Part shown: piece by piece, positions 37,128 through 45,565 of the stretch
How the letters are laid out: each line of letters starts with the position of its first letter
How positions within the stretch are numbered: position 1 is the stretch's first letter
Origin: Geopseudomonas aromaticivorans
Lineage (GTDB): Bacteria; Pseudomonadota; Gammaproteobacteria; Pseudomonadales; Pseudomonadaceae
Assembly (NCBI RefSeq): GCF_019097855.1
Contig: NZ_JAHRGL010000030.1
Coordinates: 1-64,000 of the forward strand
Direction of reading: 5' to 3'
DNA: 64,000 bases
Made by a program: the position numbers and the translations under genes
The notes under the pieces: model-generated
Database searches by the model: none
The model's input: only the letters and a program-made list of their open reading frames with translations
Told to the model about the DNA's origin: nothing

Positions 37128-38912
37128 TCAGCGCTGCTCGCTCTGCGGCGTGACCCGCAGGATTTCCTCCAGCGTGGTCTGCCCGGCGGCGATCTTCTGC
37201 GCGCCGGACAGGCGCAGGCTGCGCATGCCTTCCTTGAACGCCTGGCGGCGCAAGCCGCTGAGTTCGGTGTCGGGCTGGATATGCTGCTTGAGCCCCTCCG
37301 ACAGCAGCATGATCTCGTACACCCCGGCGCGGCCGCGGTAGCCGGTGTCGCGACACTCGTTGCAGCCCACGGCGCGCATGGCGTTGCTCGGCAGCGGCGC
37401 GTTCCACGGCCGGGTCAGCTCCTGCCAGTCGGCGGCCTCGATGGCGTGCGGTGCCTTGCAGTGCGGGCACAGGGTGCGCACCAGGCGCTGGGCCATCACG
37501 CCGAGAATGGTGGCCTTGAGCAGGTAGTGCGGCACGCCCAGTTCCAGCAGGCGGCTGATGGCGCTGGGCGCGTCGTTGGTGTGCAGGGTGGACAGCACCA
37601 GGTGGCCGGTCAGCGCCGCCTGGATGGCCATCTCGGCGGTCTCCAGGTCGCGGATCTCGCCGATCATGATGATGTCCGGGTCCTGGCGCATCAGCGCGCG
37701 CACGCCGCCGGCGAAGGTCAGGTCGATGTTGTGCTGCACCTGCATCTGGTTGAACGCCGGCTCGATCATCTCGATCGGGTCCTCGATGGTGCAGACGTTC
37801 ACCTCCTCGGTGGCCAGCTGCTTGAGGGTGGTGTACAGCGTGGTGGTCTTGCCCGAGCCGGTGGGGCCGGTGACCAGGATGATGCCGTTGGGCTGGCCGG
37901 TCATGCTCTGCCAGCGGCGCAGGTCGTCGGCGGAGAAGCCCAGCTGGTCGAAGCCCTTGAGCAGCACCTCGGGGTCGAAGATGCGCATCACCAGCTTCTC
38001 GCCGAAGGCGGTGGGCAGGGTCGACAGGCGCAGCTCGATCTCGCCGCCGTCCGGGGCCTTGGTCTTGACCCGGCCGTCCTGCGGCTTGCGCTTCTCGGCG
38101 ACGTTCATCCGTCCCAGGCTCTTCAGGCGGCTGACGATGGCCATCGTCACCTGCGGCGGGAACTGGTAGACGTTGTGCAGCACGCCGTCGATGCGAAAGC
38201 GCACGGTGCCCTGCTCGCGGCGCGGCTCGATGTGGATGTCGCTGGCGCGCTGCTGGAAGGCGTACTGGAACAGCCAGTCGACGATGGTGACGATGTGGGC
38301 GTCGTTGGCATCCGGCTCCTGGTCGCCGGCGCCCAGATTGAGCAGCTGCTCGAAGTTGCCGACCCCGCTGATCTTCTGCTCGCCGGCCGCGGCGCCGCTG
38401 ACCGAGCGCGCCAGGCGGTAGAACTCGGTGGTGAAGCGCTGGATGTCCGCGGGGTTGGCCACCACCCGCTTGATCGGCCGCTTGAGCACGTGGGTCAGGT
38501 TGGCTTCCCAGCTGGCGACGAACGGCTGGGCGCTGGCGATGGTCACGCTTTCGCTGTCCACCGCCACGGCGAGGATCTTGTGGCGCTGGGCGAAGGCGTA
38601 GGACATCAGCGGGGTGAGCGCGGCGACGTCGATCTTCAGCGGGTCGATGCGCAGGTAGGGCTGGCCGGCGAACTGCGCCAGCCACTGGGTCAGGCTTTCC
38701 AGGTCGAGCTTCCTGCCTGGATGGGCGCGGTCGTCGACCTGCTGCGCGGCGAGGAATTCCAGCGGGTGCTGCTGGTTGTTCAGTGCGCTGCGGCGGATCG
38801 CCAGGCACTGTTCGGCGCTGTCCTGATCGAGCCGCCCCTGGGCGACCAGCTCGCGCAGCAGGTCGTTGAGATCGATCCAGCGATCCTGGGCGGGGGTGGA
38901 CAAGGCGGTCAT
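37128..38912 (-). CDS. Orphan GspE/PilB-family secretion ATPase
   Basis: 594 residues. The N-terminal 200 residues form a divergent N-domain without clear MshEN motifs. The ATPase core has GPTGSGKTTT (Walker A), the Asp box and IIMIGEIRDLETAEMA (Walker B), and the C-terminal domain has CPHC...CNEC zinc cysteines. It would drive a type IV pilus or type II secretion machine, but no platform or pilin gene is adjacent; the MSHA cluster 3.7 kb away has its own ATPase. A similar lone ATPase sits near the phosphate-transporter region in P. aeruginosa. ATG at 38912 has GAGGAAG ahead; the frame opens earlier. Confidence 0.88.
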   Translation of the reverse strand: MTALSTPAQDRWIDLNDLLRELVAQGRLDQDSAEQCLAIRRSALNNQQHPLEFLAAQQVDDRAHPGRKLDLESLTQWLAQFAGQPYLRIDPLKIDVAALTPLMSYAFAQRHKILAVAVDSESVTIASAQPFVASWEANLTHVLKRPIKRVVANPADIQRFTTEFYRLARSVSGAAAGEQKISGVGNFEQLLNLGAGDQEPDANDAHIVTIVDWLFQYAFQQRASDIHIEPRREQGTVRFRIDGVLHNVYQFPPQVTMAIVSRLKSLGRMNVAEKRKPQDGRVKTKAPDGGEIELRLSTLPTAFGEKLVMRIFDPEVLLKGFDQLGFSADDLRRWQSMTGQPNGIILVTGPTGSGKTTTLYTTLKQLATEEVNVCTIEDPIEMIEPAFNQMQVQHNIDLTFAGGVRALMRQDPDIIMIGEIRDLETAEMAIQAALTGHLVLSTLHTNDAPSAISRLLELGVPHYLLKATILGVMAQRLVRTLCPHCKAPHAIEAADWQELTRPWNAPLPSNAMRAVGCNECRDTGYRGRAGVYEIMLLSEGLKQHIQPDTELSGLRRQAFKEGMRSLRLSGAQKIAAGQTTLEEILRVTPQSEQR

Positions 38913-39009
38913 GGGCTTCCTCGGGCAGGCGGTTGGCGCGAGGGGCAAGCTTGCCGGGAAATCCCCGGGCTGTCGCCGGGGTGGGTCATGTTTTGGCCGG
39001 ATGGCTCCG

Positions 39010-39070
39010 CGTAGGGTGCGCCATGCGCACCGCTGCACGTCGGCGGGTGCGCGCGGCGCACGCCTACGGG
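39010..39070. repeat. GTAGGGT-family palindromic element, copy 6
   Basis: This is the GTGCGC subtype: CGTAGGGTGCGCCATGCGCACC...GGGTGCGCGCGGCGCACGCCTACG, with outer CGTAGG pairing with CCTACG. It begins next to the stop codon of the zinc-ribbon gene. Confidence 0.75.
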
Positions 39071-39072
39071 CG

Positions 39073-39423
39073 TCACCTTGGCGGGCTGCGCCGTGAGTGG
39101 CTTTCCGCCCGCCAGCGCGGCCAGTCCTGCGGAATGCTCCTGCGGGCACGCCGCCAGGCGGCCCAGGCGTAGGCCATTGTCGCGCCGAGCGCGACGAGCA
39201 GGGCCAGGACGGGCGGCCAGCCGAGGAGGACGGTGGTTACAGCGGCGACGGCCAGGCTGGCGAAGCCAAATACATAGATGCCGATTTCCAGATGCCAGGG
39301 GCCGTTTTCCATGGGGTGGACGTTGTAGCGCAGCGCAGCGGCGCAGTGCGGACAGCGGATGTCGAGCGTGCCCAGGTAGCGACCCTGCAGCTCGGTGCGG
39401 CAGGCGGGGCAGCGGCTATCCAT
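39073..39423 (-). CDS. Small zinc-ribbon membrane protein, function unknown
   Basis: 116 residues. The N-terminus has two CxxC pairs, CPACRTEL at 5-12 and CPHCAAAL near 25-32, forming a zinc ribbon. It is followed by two closely spaced membrane helices (about 45-66 and 68-88) and an Arg-rich tail (RRARRSIPQDWPRWR). ATG at 39423 begins MDSRCPAC; no strong ribosome binding site is seen. It may be cotranscribed with the ATPase downstream, but a repeat element separates them. I do not recognise the family. Confidence 0.65.
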   Translation of the reverse strand: MDSRCPACRTELQGRYLGTLDIRCPHCAAALRYNVHPMENGPWHLEIGIYVFGFASLAVAAVTTVLLGWPPVLALLVALGATMAYAWAAWRRARRSIPQDWPRWRAESHSRRSPPR

Positions 39424-39607
39424 GGGGCACCCGGCGTTCCGACGCGCTGGCCGAGGCATGGGGGTGAGGATGGGGTGCGGGTCTGCTCACGGTCGAATCC
39501 TTTCGTGGTGAGGGAGGCAGGCGCACGCGGGCGCGTGGTTGCTCAAGCATGCCGTGAACGTCGCGCTCCGTTGCCGACGGCGGTCATGTTTCGGCGGGTC
39601 GGCCCGC

Positions 39608-39667
39608 CGTAGGGTGCGCCATGCGCACCAGCGCACGGCGGCTAGTGCGCGCGGCGCACCCTACGGG
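39608..39667. repeat. GTAGGGT-family palindromic element, copy 7
   Basis: GTGCGC subtype: CGTAGGGTGCGCCATGCGCACC...TAGTGCGCGCGGCGCACCCTACG. The outer arms CGTAGGGTGCGC and GCGCACCCTACG are perfectly complementary. No gene is seen in 39424-39674. Confidence 0.8.
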
Positions 39668-39674
39668 CGTGGCG

Positions 39675-41036
39675 TCACTTCAGCGCCTTCCAGCCCTTGA
39701 GCATGAACACGGTCAGCGCCTGCTCGGTGCGTGCCGGCAGCGCTTCCTCGTCCAGCGGGCGGTTGGCGAGTTCGGCCAGCTTGTTCAGCTCGCCGTACAG
39801 GCGGTCGGCTTCCGGGATCTCCAGCACGCTGCGCGCCAGGCGCAGCCACACCAGCATGCGCTCCAGGCGCGGCAGCTGTTCGGCGAGGTCTTCCGGCTGG
39901 CGCTGGTAGCGGTCCAGCTGCAGGGCGGCGGCTTCCTCGGCGAGGAAGCGCTGCAGCCAGCGGCCGATGGCGGCGGCACCGATGCGCGCGCCGCGCTCGG
40001 TGCGCTTCTCCGTCCAGCTGCGGCTGAGCAGCCAGCGCGAGGTCTGCAGCGAGAACAGCCCCCAGCGCGGATCGCTCAGCTCCTCGGCGAACTGCTCCGG
40101 GGTGGCCTGGCGCACGCTGTCGTCGTCCTGGCCGGCCTGCACGTGCGGGCGCCAGTCTTCGAGCAGGGCATCCAGCGCCTCGCGCAGCTCGCGCGAGCTG
40201 GCGCGCGGCGCGGCCTGGCCGAGGCTGCCGAGCAGGGCGCGCAGGTCGATCAGCTGCTGCAGCCACTGTTCCAGCAGTTTCCAGTGGCCGTTGAAGCGGT
40301 ACTGTTCGGCGAGGCGCTGGCTGTTGCCGAGCAACTGCCAGGCCAGCGCGGTGAAGGCGTCGTCCAGCGTCATGGCGGCGTCGAGCTGCGGCTCGGGCAG
40401 GGTCAGGCTGTAGCTGGCCGGGTTGAACAGGCGGTAGCCGCGTTCGGCCTTGCTGATGTCGCAGGGCATCAGCGCCAGGGTGGCGGCCAGCTCGGCGGCC
40501 AGTTCCAGCAGCGCGGCGGGGTCGCCTTCGCGCAGTTCCAGCTCCAGCTCGCAGATTTCCTCTTCCTGCTTGCCGGCGACCACCTTGCCGAGGTCCAGCG
40601 CCGCCTCGATCACCACCTTGGCCTTGCCGCGGCCCCAGGCGATGTCGGCTTTTTCGCGGACGAAGTTGGTGGTGAAGATCGGCTTGAGGGTCTTCTTGTC
40701 CAGCTCGGCCAGTTCGGCCGGCCAGCACTCGTCGGTCAGCTTCTTCAGGTCCAGCTTGTTCTTGTCCAGGTGCCAGTCCCACTCGTTGCGTTCGGACAGC
40801 CCGGCGACGCTCTGGCCGCGGCTCTTCAGGGTCTGGATGTACTGCTCGCCGTCACGGCGCAGGCGCAGGGCGACCCGCGCCTGGGCGAGGTCGCGCTCGG
40901 GGGTGTCGAAGTACTGGTTGAACAGCTCGGACTGCTGCCAGCCGCTCTTGTTGCGCTTCTTCAGCAGCGGGTGCTCGCGCAGGGCGGCGAGGGTGGCGCG
41001 GCTGGCGCGCAGCTTGATTTCGGTTTCTTTGACCAT
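39675..41036 (-). CDS. CYTH-CHAD inorganic triphosphatase-like protein
   Basis: 453 residues. The N-terminal CYTH domain starts with the ExExK motif (Glu4, Glu6, Lys8 in ETEIKLR) and runs to about 205, with LELELREG and KAERGYRL as later motif strands. A CHAD helical domain rich in conserved histidine and arginine positions follows (about 225-450). CYTH-CHAD proteins such as E. coli YgiF hydrolyse inorganic triphosphate; CHAD domains bind polyphosphate. The gene sits directly after a phosphate transporter gene. Two adjacent ATGs (41036, 41039) are possible starts. Confidence 0.88.
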   Translation of the reverse strand: MVKETEIKLRASRATLAALREHPLLKKRNKSGWQQSELFNQYFDTPERDLAQARVALRLRRDGEQYIQTLKSRGQSVAGLSERNEWDWHLDKNKLDLKKLTDECWPAELAELDKKTLKPIFTTNFVREKADIAWGRGKAKVVIEAALDLGKVVAGKQEEEICELELELREGDPAALLELAAELAATLALMPCDISKAERGYRLFNPASYSLTLPEPQLDAAMTLDDAFTALAWQLLGNSQRLAEQYRFNGHWKLLEQWLQQLIDLRALLGSLGQAAPRASSRELREALDALLEDWRPHVQAGQDDDSVRQATPEQFAEELSDPRWGLFSLQTSRWLLSRSWTEKRTERGARIGAAAIGRWLQRFLAEEAAALQLDRYQRQPEDLAEQLPRLERMLVWLRLARSVLEIPEADRLYGELNKLAELANRPLDEEALPARTEQALTVFMLKGWKALK

Positions 41037-41084
41037 CATCGACTCACAGGAGGTTGAGCCGCGTCGGGCGGCCATAACGGGAAA

Positions 41085-41100
41085 GGGGGCCGAAGCCCCC
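41085..41100 (-). terminator. Terminator of the PiT gene
   Basis: GGGGGC pairs with GCCCCC; on the minus strand the loop is TTCG and the stem is followed by TTTC. It separates pit from the CYTH-CHAD gene. Confidence 0.6.
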
Positions 41101-41126
41101 TCTCGAGATCACCGCGACATTATCGC

Positions 41127-42599
41127 TCAGACGAACAGCTTGGTGCCCAGCCAGAAGAAGCCGGCAGCCAGCGCCATCGAGAGCGGCAGGGTGAGCACCC
41201 AGGCGGTCAGGATGGTGCGCACGGTACCACTCTGCAGGCCGCTGCGGTTGGCGACCATGGTGCCAGCCACGCCGGAGGAGAGGATATGGGTGGTCGATAC
41301 CGGCAGGCTGTAGATGTTGGCCATGCCGATGGCGAACACGGCGGTGACCTGGGCGCACATGCCCTGGGCGTAGGTCATGCCCTGCTTGCCGATCTTCTCG
41401 CCGACGGTGCGCACCACGCGCTTCCAGCCGATCATGGTGCCGAGGCCGAGGGCCAGGGCGACCGCCAGGATCACCCAGAACGGCGCGTACTCGGTGGTGG
41501 CGGTGAGGTCCTTGCGCAGTTTTTCCAGGTCGGCCTTCTCGCCCGCGGACAGGCCGTCGAGCTTGCCGACCTTCTTCGCGGTGTCGTCCAGGCACAGCAG
41601 GTAGCGGCGTACCTGGATGCGCTTCTCGGCTTCCATGTCCTGATAGTTGGTGATGCCTTCCAGGTTGCCCAGCAGGGCGGCGATGGTCGGCTCGGTGAGC
41701 TGGGGATCGCAGCGGAAATGCTTGGGCAGCTCGGTGCCGTGGTTCTTGCCGAGGGCCAGGTAGCCCTGCAGCGGCGCATGGTTGCGCTCGTAGAACTGCT
41801 GCAGGTGGATCGCCGCATCGCGGGTCCGCTCGATCTGGTAGGTGGTGCTGCCCTGGTCGAGGACGAACTTGGCCGGCACGATGCCGATCAGCACCAGCAT
41901 GATCAGGCCGATACCCTTCTGGCCGTCGTTGGAACCGTGCACGAAGCTCATGGCCATGGCGGAAATGATCAGCACCAGACGGTTCCAGAAGGGCGGATGC
42001 TTCTTGCCCTTGTGCTCCGAGCGGATGTGCGGGGTGTCGTGCATCTTGTTGATCGGGAAGCGCTTGCGCAGCGCCAGCAGCAGCAGGGCGGCGATGCTGA
42101 AGCCGGCCAGCGGCGAGACGATCAGCGACATGCCGATGTCGATGGCCTTCTTCCAGTTGACCCCTTCGCCCAGCGGGATGCCGGTGAGCAGGGCGTTGGC
42201 CAGGCCGACGCCGAGGATCGAGCCGATCAGGGTGTGCGAGCTGGACGCCGGGATGCCGAAATACCAGGTGCCAAGGTTCCAGGTGATGGCGGCGGTGAGC
42301 AGGGCGAACACCATCACCAGGCCGCGGCCGGTGTCGACGTTGATCAGCAGCTCCACCGGCAGCAGGTGGACGATGGCGTAGGCCACGCCGACACCGCCGA
42401 GCAACACGCCGAGGAAGTTGAAGATGCCGGAGAAGATCACCGCCAGGTGCGGCGGCATGGCATTGGTATAGATCACCGTGGCCACCGCGTTGGCGGTGTC
42501 ATGGAAACCGTTGATGAACTCGAAGCTGAGGACGAAGAGCAGGGCGAGGAGCAGGCTGACCACGACCCAGGCATCCAGTCCGCTGAAGAGATCGAACAT
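41127..42599 (-). CDS. pitA: PiT-family inorganic phosphate transporter
   Basis: 490 residues, about ten membrane helices. The two inverted PiT signatures are visible: GFHDTANAVATVIYT near 31-45 and GSNDGQKGIGL near 222-232, along with GIPASSSHTLIGS and PVSTTHILSSGVAG. A soluble insertion of some 150 residues (about 245-380) separates the two halves, as in E. coli PitA. It imports phosphate with a metal cation, driven by protons. No PhoU-like DUF47 gene is adjacent; the next gene encodes a CYTH-CHAD protein. Confidence 0.93.
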   Translation of the reverse strand: MFDLFSGLDAWVVVSLLLALLFVLSFEFINGFHDTANAVATVIYTNAMPPHLAVIFSGIFNFLGVLLGGVGVAYAIVHLLPVELLINVDTGRGLVMVFALLTAAITWNLGTWYFGIPASSSHTLIGSILGVGLANALLTGIPLGEGVNWKKAIDIGMSLIVSPLAGFSIAALLLLALRKRFPINKMHDTPHIRSEHKGKKHPPFWNRLVLIISAMAMSFVHGSNDGQKGIGLIMLVLIGIVPAKFVLDQGSTTYQIERTRDAAIHLQQFYERNHAPLQGYLALGKNHGTELPKHFRCDPQLTEPTIAALLGNLEGITNYQDMEAEKRIQVRRYLLCLDDTAKKVGKLDGLSAGEKADLEKLRKDLTATTEYAPFWVILAVALALGLGTMIGWKRVVRTVGEKIGKQGMTYAQGMCAQVTAVFAIGMANIYSLPVSTTHILSSGVAGTMVANRSGLQSGTVRTILTAWVLTLPLSMALAAGFFWLGTKLFV

Positions 42600-42818
42600 G
42601 AAGTTTTTCTTACGGTTTGGTTGGGGGCGCGATTATGCCAGAAGGCCACAGGACTCGTCTGGCCATCTGCCAGGAGGCCAGGGGGCCACTTGTCGCAGGC
42701 GATTGCCGGCCGGGAAACCGGCCTCCGGCCTGGCGGGGTGCCAGGAACGCTTTGCAGCTGTTATCAACAGGGGGCTTCCCGGCCTATCATGCAAGGCACG
42801 CTTTCCCGAGTGCCCGTC

Positions 42819-43967
42819 ATGCCCCTTCCCAGTCTCAAGCAGCAGTTCGCCGAGCTGATCGCCCTGCCGTCGGTGAGTTGTACCCAGGCCGCCCTGGACC
42901 TGCCCAATCGTCCGCTGATCGAGCGCCTGGCCGGCTGGCTGAGCGATCTTGGCTTCGCCTGCGAGATCCAGGACATCGCCCCCGGCAAGGCCAACCTGCT
43001 GGCGACCTACGGCAGCGGCCCCGGCGGGCTGGTGCTGGCCGGGCACAGCGATACGGTGCCGTTCGACGCCGCGCTGTGGCAAAGCGATCCGCTGGCCCTG
43101 CGCGAGGCCGACGACCGCTGGTACGGCCTGGGCAGCTGCGACATGAAGGGCTTCTTCCCGCTGATCATCGAGGCGGTCAAGCCGCTGCTCGAGCGGCCGT
43201 TCCGCCGGCCGCTGCTGATCCTCGCCACCTGCGACGAGGAAAGCTCGATGAGCGGTGCCCGCGCCCTGGCCGCCGCCGGCCGTCCGCTGGGCCGCGCCGC
43301 GGTGATCGGCGAGCCGACCGGTCTCAAGCCGATCCGCCTGCACAAGGGCGTGATGATGGAGCGCATCGACATCCATGGGCAGAGCGGCCACTCCTCCGAC
43401 CCGAATCTGGGGCGCAGCGCCCTGGAGGCCATGCACGCGGCGATCGGTGAGCTGCTGGCGCTGCGCGGCCAGTGGCAGCGCGAGTTCGCCAACCCGCTGT
43501 TCAACGTGCCGCAGCCGACGCTGAACCTCGGCTGCATCCACGGCGGCGACAATCCCAACCGCATCTGCGGCCAGTGCGCCCTGGAGTTCGACCTGCGTCC
43601 GCTGCCGGGCATGGACCCCGAGCAGCTGCGCGCGGCGATCCGCGGCAAGCTGCAGCCGCTGGCCGAGCAGCGCGGCGTGCGCATCGACTACGGCCCGCTG
43701 TTCCCCGGCGTGCCGCCGTTCGAGCAGGCCGCCGACAGCGAGCTGGTGCGCCTGGCCGAGCGCCTCACCGGTACGGCCGCCGAGGCGGTGGCCTTCGGTA
43801 CCGAGGCGCCCTATCTGCAGCAGCTCGGCTGCGAGACCATCGTCCTCGGCCCCGGCGACATCGCCTGCGCCCACCAGCCGGACGAGTACCTCGATCTGGC
43901 GCGCATCGCGCCGTGCGTCGAGCTGCTGCGCCAGCTGATCGGGCATTATTGCCTCAACCCCGCCTGA
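42819..43967 (+). CDS. argE: Acetylornithine deacetylase ArgE
   Basis: 382 residues, M20 metallopeptidase fold. It hydrolyses N-acetylornithine to ornithine in arginine synthesis. Metal ligands are visible at His76 (AGHSDTVPF), Asp108 (SCDMKG) and Glu141 beside the catalytic Glu140 (CDEESSMSG); GQSGHSSDP supplies the dimer histidine. The start gives the family-like MPLPSLKQQFAELI; in-frame ATG 42789 and GTG 42810 are alternatives. A repeat-rich gap of 149 nt precedes argA. Confidence 0.95.
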   Translation: MPLPSLKQQFAELIALPSVSCTQAALDLPNRPLIERLAGWLSDLGFACEIQDIAPGKANLLATYGSGPGGLVLAGHSDTVPFDAALWQSDPLALREADDRWYGLGSCDMKGFFPLIIEAVKPLLERPFRRPLLILATCDEESSMSGARALAAAGRPLGRAAVIGEPTGLKPIRLHKGVMMERIDIHGQSGHSSDPNLGRSALEAMHAAIGELLALRGQWQREFANPLFNVPQPTLNLGCIHGGDNPNRICGQCALEFDLRPLPGMDPEQLRAAIRGKLQPLAEQRGVRIDYGPLFPGVPPFEQAADSELVRLAERLTGTAAEAVAFGTEAPYLQQLGCETIVLGPGDIACAHQPDEYLDLARIAPCVELLRQLIGHYCLNPA

Positions 43968-43975
43968 GTGGCGGC

Positions 43976-44094
43976 TCTGATCGCTCCCACGCTCCGGCGT
44001 GGGAGCATCGCCCGGGACGCTCGGCGTCCGCTATTCCATGGCCGGGGCGCGTAGCGTCCCGGCCGGGCGCCCGCGCCGGAGCATGGGCGCCCTC
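43976..44094. repeat. GCTCCCACGC-type intergenic repeat cluster
   Basis: A 10-bp hairpin with TCCG loop (GCTCCCACGC/GCGTGGGAGC, 43983-44006) is followed by CGGGACGC...GGCGTCC and GCGTCCCGG, then GCGCCGGAGCATGGGCGC. This pattern is a version of the 'cccacgctccgcgtggg' element common between Pseudomonas genes and is unrelated to the GTAGGGT family. The first hairpin may also end argE transcription. Confidence 0.7.
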
Positions 44095-44116
44095 AGTACC
44101 TACAGGCAGGTTCTTC

Positions 44117-45415
44117 ATGCACGACTACGTTAACTGGCTCCGCCACGCCTCGCCCTACATCAACGCCCACCGCGACCGCACCTTCGTGGTCATGCTGCCG
44201 GGCGAGGGTGTCGAGCATGCCAACTTCGGCAACATCGTCCACGACCTGGTGCTGCTGCACAGCCTCGGCGTGCGCCTGGTGCTGGTCCACGGCTCGCGTC
44301 CGCAGATCGAGGCGCGCCTGGCCGCCCGCGGCCTGCAACCGCGCTACCACCGCGGCCTGCGGGTCACCGACGGGCCGACCCTGGAGTGCGTGGTCGAGGC
44401 GGTCGGCGGCCTGCGTCTGGGGATAGAGGCGCGCCTGTCGATGGACATGGCTTCCTCGCCGATGCAGGGCGCGCGCCTGCGCGTGGTCGGCGGCAACCTG
44501 GTCACCGCGCGGCCGATCGGCGTGGTCGACGGCATCGACTACCAGCACACCGGCGAGGTGCGGCGCATCGACCGCCAGGGCATCGAGCGCCTGCTCGACG
44601 AGCGGCGCATCGTGCTGCTGTCGTCGCTGGGCTACTCGCCGACCGGCGAGATCTTCAACCTGGCCTGCGAGGACGTGGCGCAGAGCGCGGCCATCGAGCT
44701 GCAGGCCGACAAGCTGATCCTCTTCGGCGCCGGCGCCGGCGTGCTCGACGAGGCCGGCCAGCTGGTGCGCGAGCTGCGCCCGCAGCAGGTGCCGGCGCAT
44801 CTGGCGCGCCTGGGCAGCGACTACCAGGGCGAGCTGCTGGATGCGGCGGCCCAGGCCTGCCGCGGCGGCGTGCGGCGCAGCCACATCGTCAGCTACGGCC
44901 AGGACGGCGCACTGCTCAACGAGCTGTTCACCCGCGAGGGCGCCGGCACCCTGGTGGCCCAGGAGCAGTTCGAGCAGGTGCGCGAGGCGGACATCAACGA
45001 TGTCGGCGGCCTGCTCGACCTGATCCGCCCGCTGGAGGAGCAGGGCATCCTGGTGCGCCGTTCGCGCGAGGTGCTCGAGCGCGAGATCGGCCAGTTCAGC
45101 ATCGTCGAGCGCGAGGGGCTGATCATCGCCTGCGCCGCGCTGTACCCGGTGCCGGACTCCGACTGGGGCGAACTGGCCTGCCTGGCCGTGCACCCCGAGT
45201 ACCGCCAGGGCGGCCGTGGCGACGACCTGCTCGAGCGCATCGAGCAGCGCGCCCGCGCCCAGGGCCTGAAGACCCTGTTCGTGCTCACCACCCGCACCGC
45301 GCACTGGTTTCAGGAGCGCGGCTTCAAGGCCAGCAGCGTCGAACGCCTGCCGGCGGCGCGCGCCTCGCTGTACAACTTCCAGCGCCAGTCGAAGGTGTTC
45401 GAGAAGGCGCTGTAA
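44117..45415 (+). CDS. argA: N-acetylglutamate synthase ArgA
   Basis: 432 residues. An N-terminal amino-acid-kinase-like domain (about 20-280, VHGSRPQIEARL, GAGAGVLDEAG) binds arginine for feedback inhibition. The C-terminal GNAT domain (about 290-432) has LACLAVHPEYRQGGRGDDLL, the acetyl-CoA loop. It catalyses the first step of arginine synthesis. Pairing with argE is standard in Pseudomonas. A very strong terminator follows. Confidence 0.97.
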   Translation: MHDYVNWLRHASPYINAHRDRTFVVMLPGEGVEHANFGNIVHDLVLLHSLGVRLVLVHGSRPQIEARLAARGLQPRYHRGLRVTDGPTLECVVEAVGGLRLGIEARLSMDMASSPMQGARLRVVGGNLVTARPIGVVDGIDYQHTGEVRRIDRQGIERLLDERRIVLLSSLGYSPTGEIFNLACEDVAQSAAIELQADKLILFGAGAGVLDEAGQLVRELRPQQVPAHLARLGSDYQGELLDAAAQACRGGVRRSHIVSYGQDGALLNELFTREGAGTLVAQEQFEQVREADINDVGGLLDLIRPLEEQGILVRRSREVLEREIGQFSIVEREGLIIACAALYPVPDSDWGELACLAVHPEYRQGGRGDDLLERIEQRARAQGLKTLFVLTTRTAHWFQERGFKASSVERLPAARASLYNFQRQSKVFEKAL

Positions 45416-45426
45416 GGCGTGCGGAA

Positions 45427-45462
45427 ACGACAAAGCCCATGCCTTGGCATGGGCTTTGTCGT
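45427..45462 (+). terminator. Terminator of argA
   Basis: A 17-bp perfect stem (ACGACAAAGCCCATGCC with its complement) encloses TT. It is symmetrical and could end transcription from both sides. Confidence 0.85.
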
Positions 45463-45473
45463 CTGTGGAGCGG

Positions 45474-45552
45474 GGTAGGGTGAACAACGGCGCCGCCTTG
45501 TCCACCGTGTCGGCCGAGGTGGAAAATCGCTGCGCGAGTTTTCCACCCTACG
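45474..45552. repeat. GTAGGGT-family palindromic element, copy 8
   Basis: GGTAGGGTGAACAACGGCGCCGCCTTGTCCACC is followed by GGTGGAAAATCGCTGCGCGAGTTTTCCACCCTACG. The second hairpin is perfect in GGTGGAAAA/TTTTCCACC. It lies between the converging argA and gshA genes. Confidence 0.8.
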
Positions 45553-45565
45553 AGAGCCGGCGCGC

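Noticed and set aside
39010-39667. Possible CRISPR-like pair of repeats
   Set aside because: The copies at 39010 and 39608 are single palindromic elements over 500 bases apart without regular spacers.
41286-42800. Long upstream extension of the argE frame
   Set aside because: It is antisense to the PiT transporter gene; argE starts at the conserved MPLPSLK.
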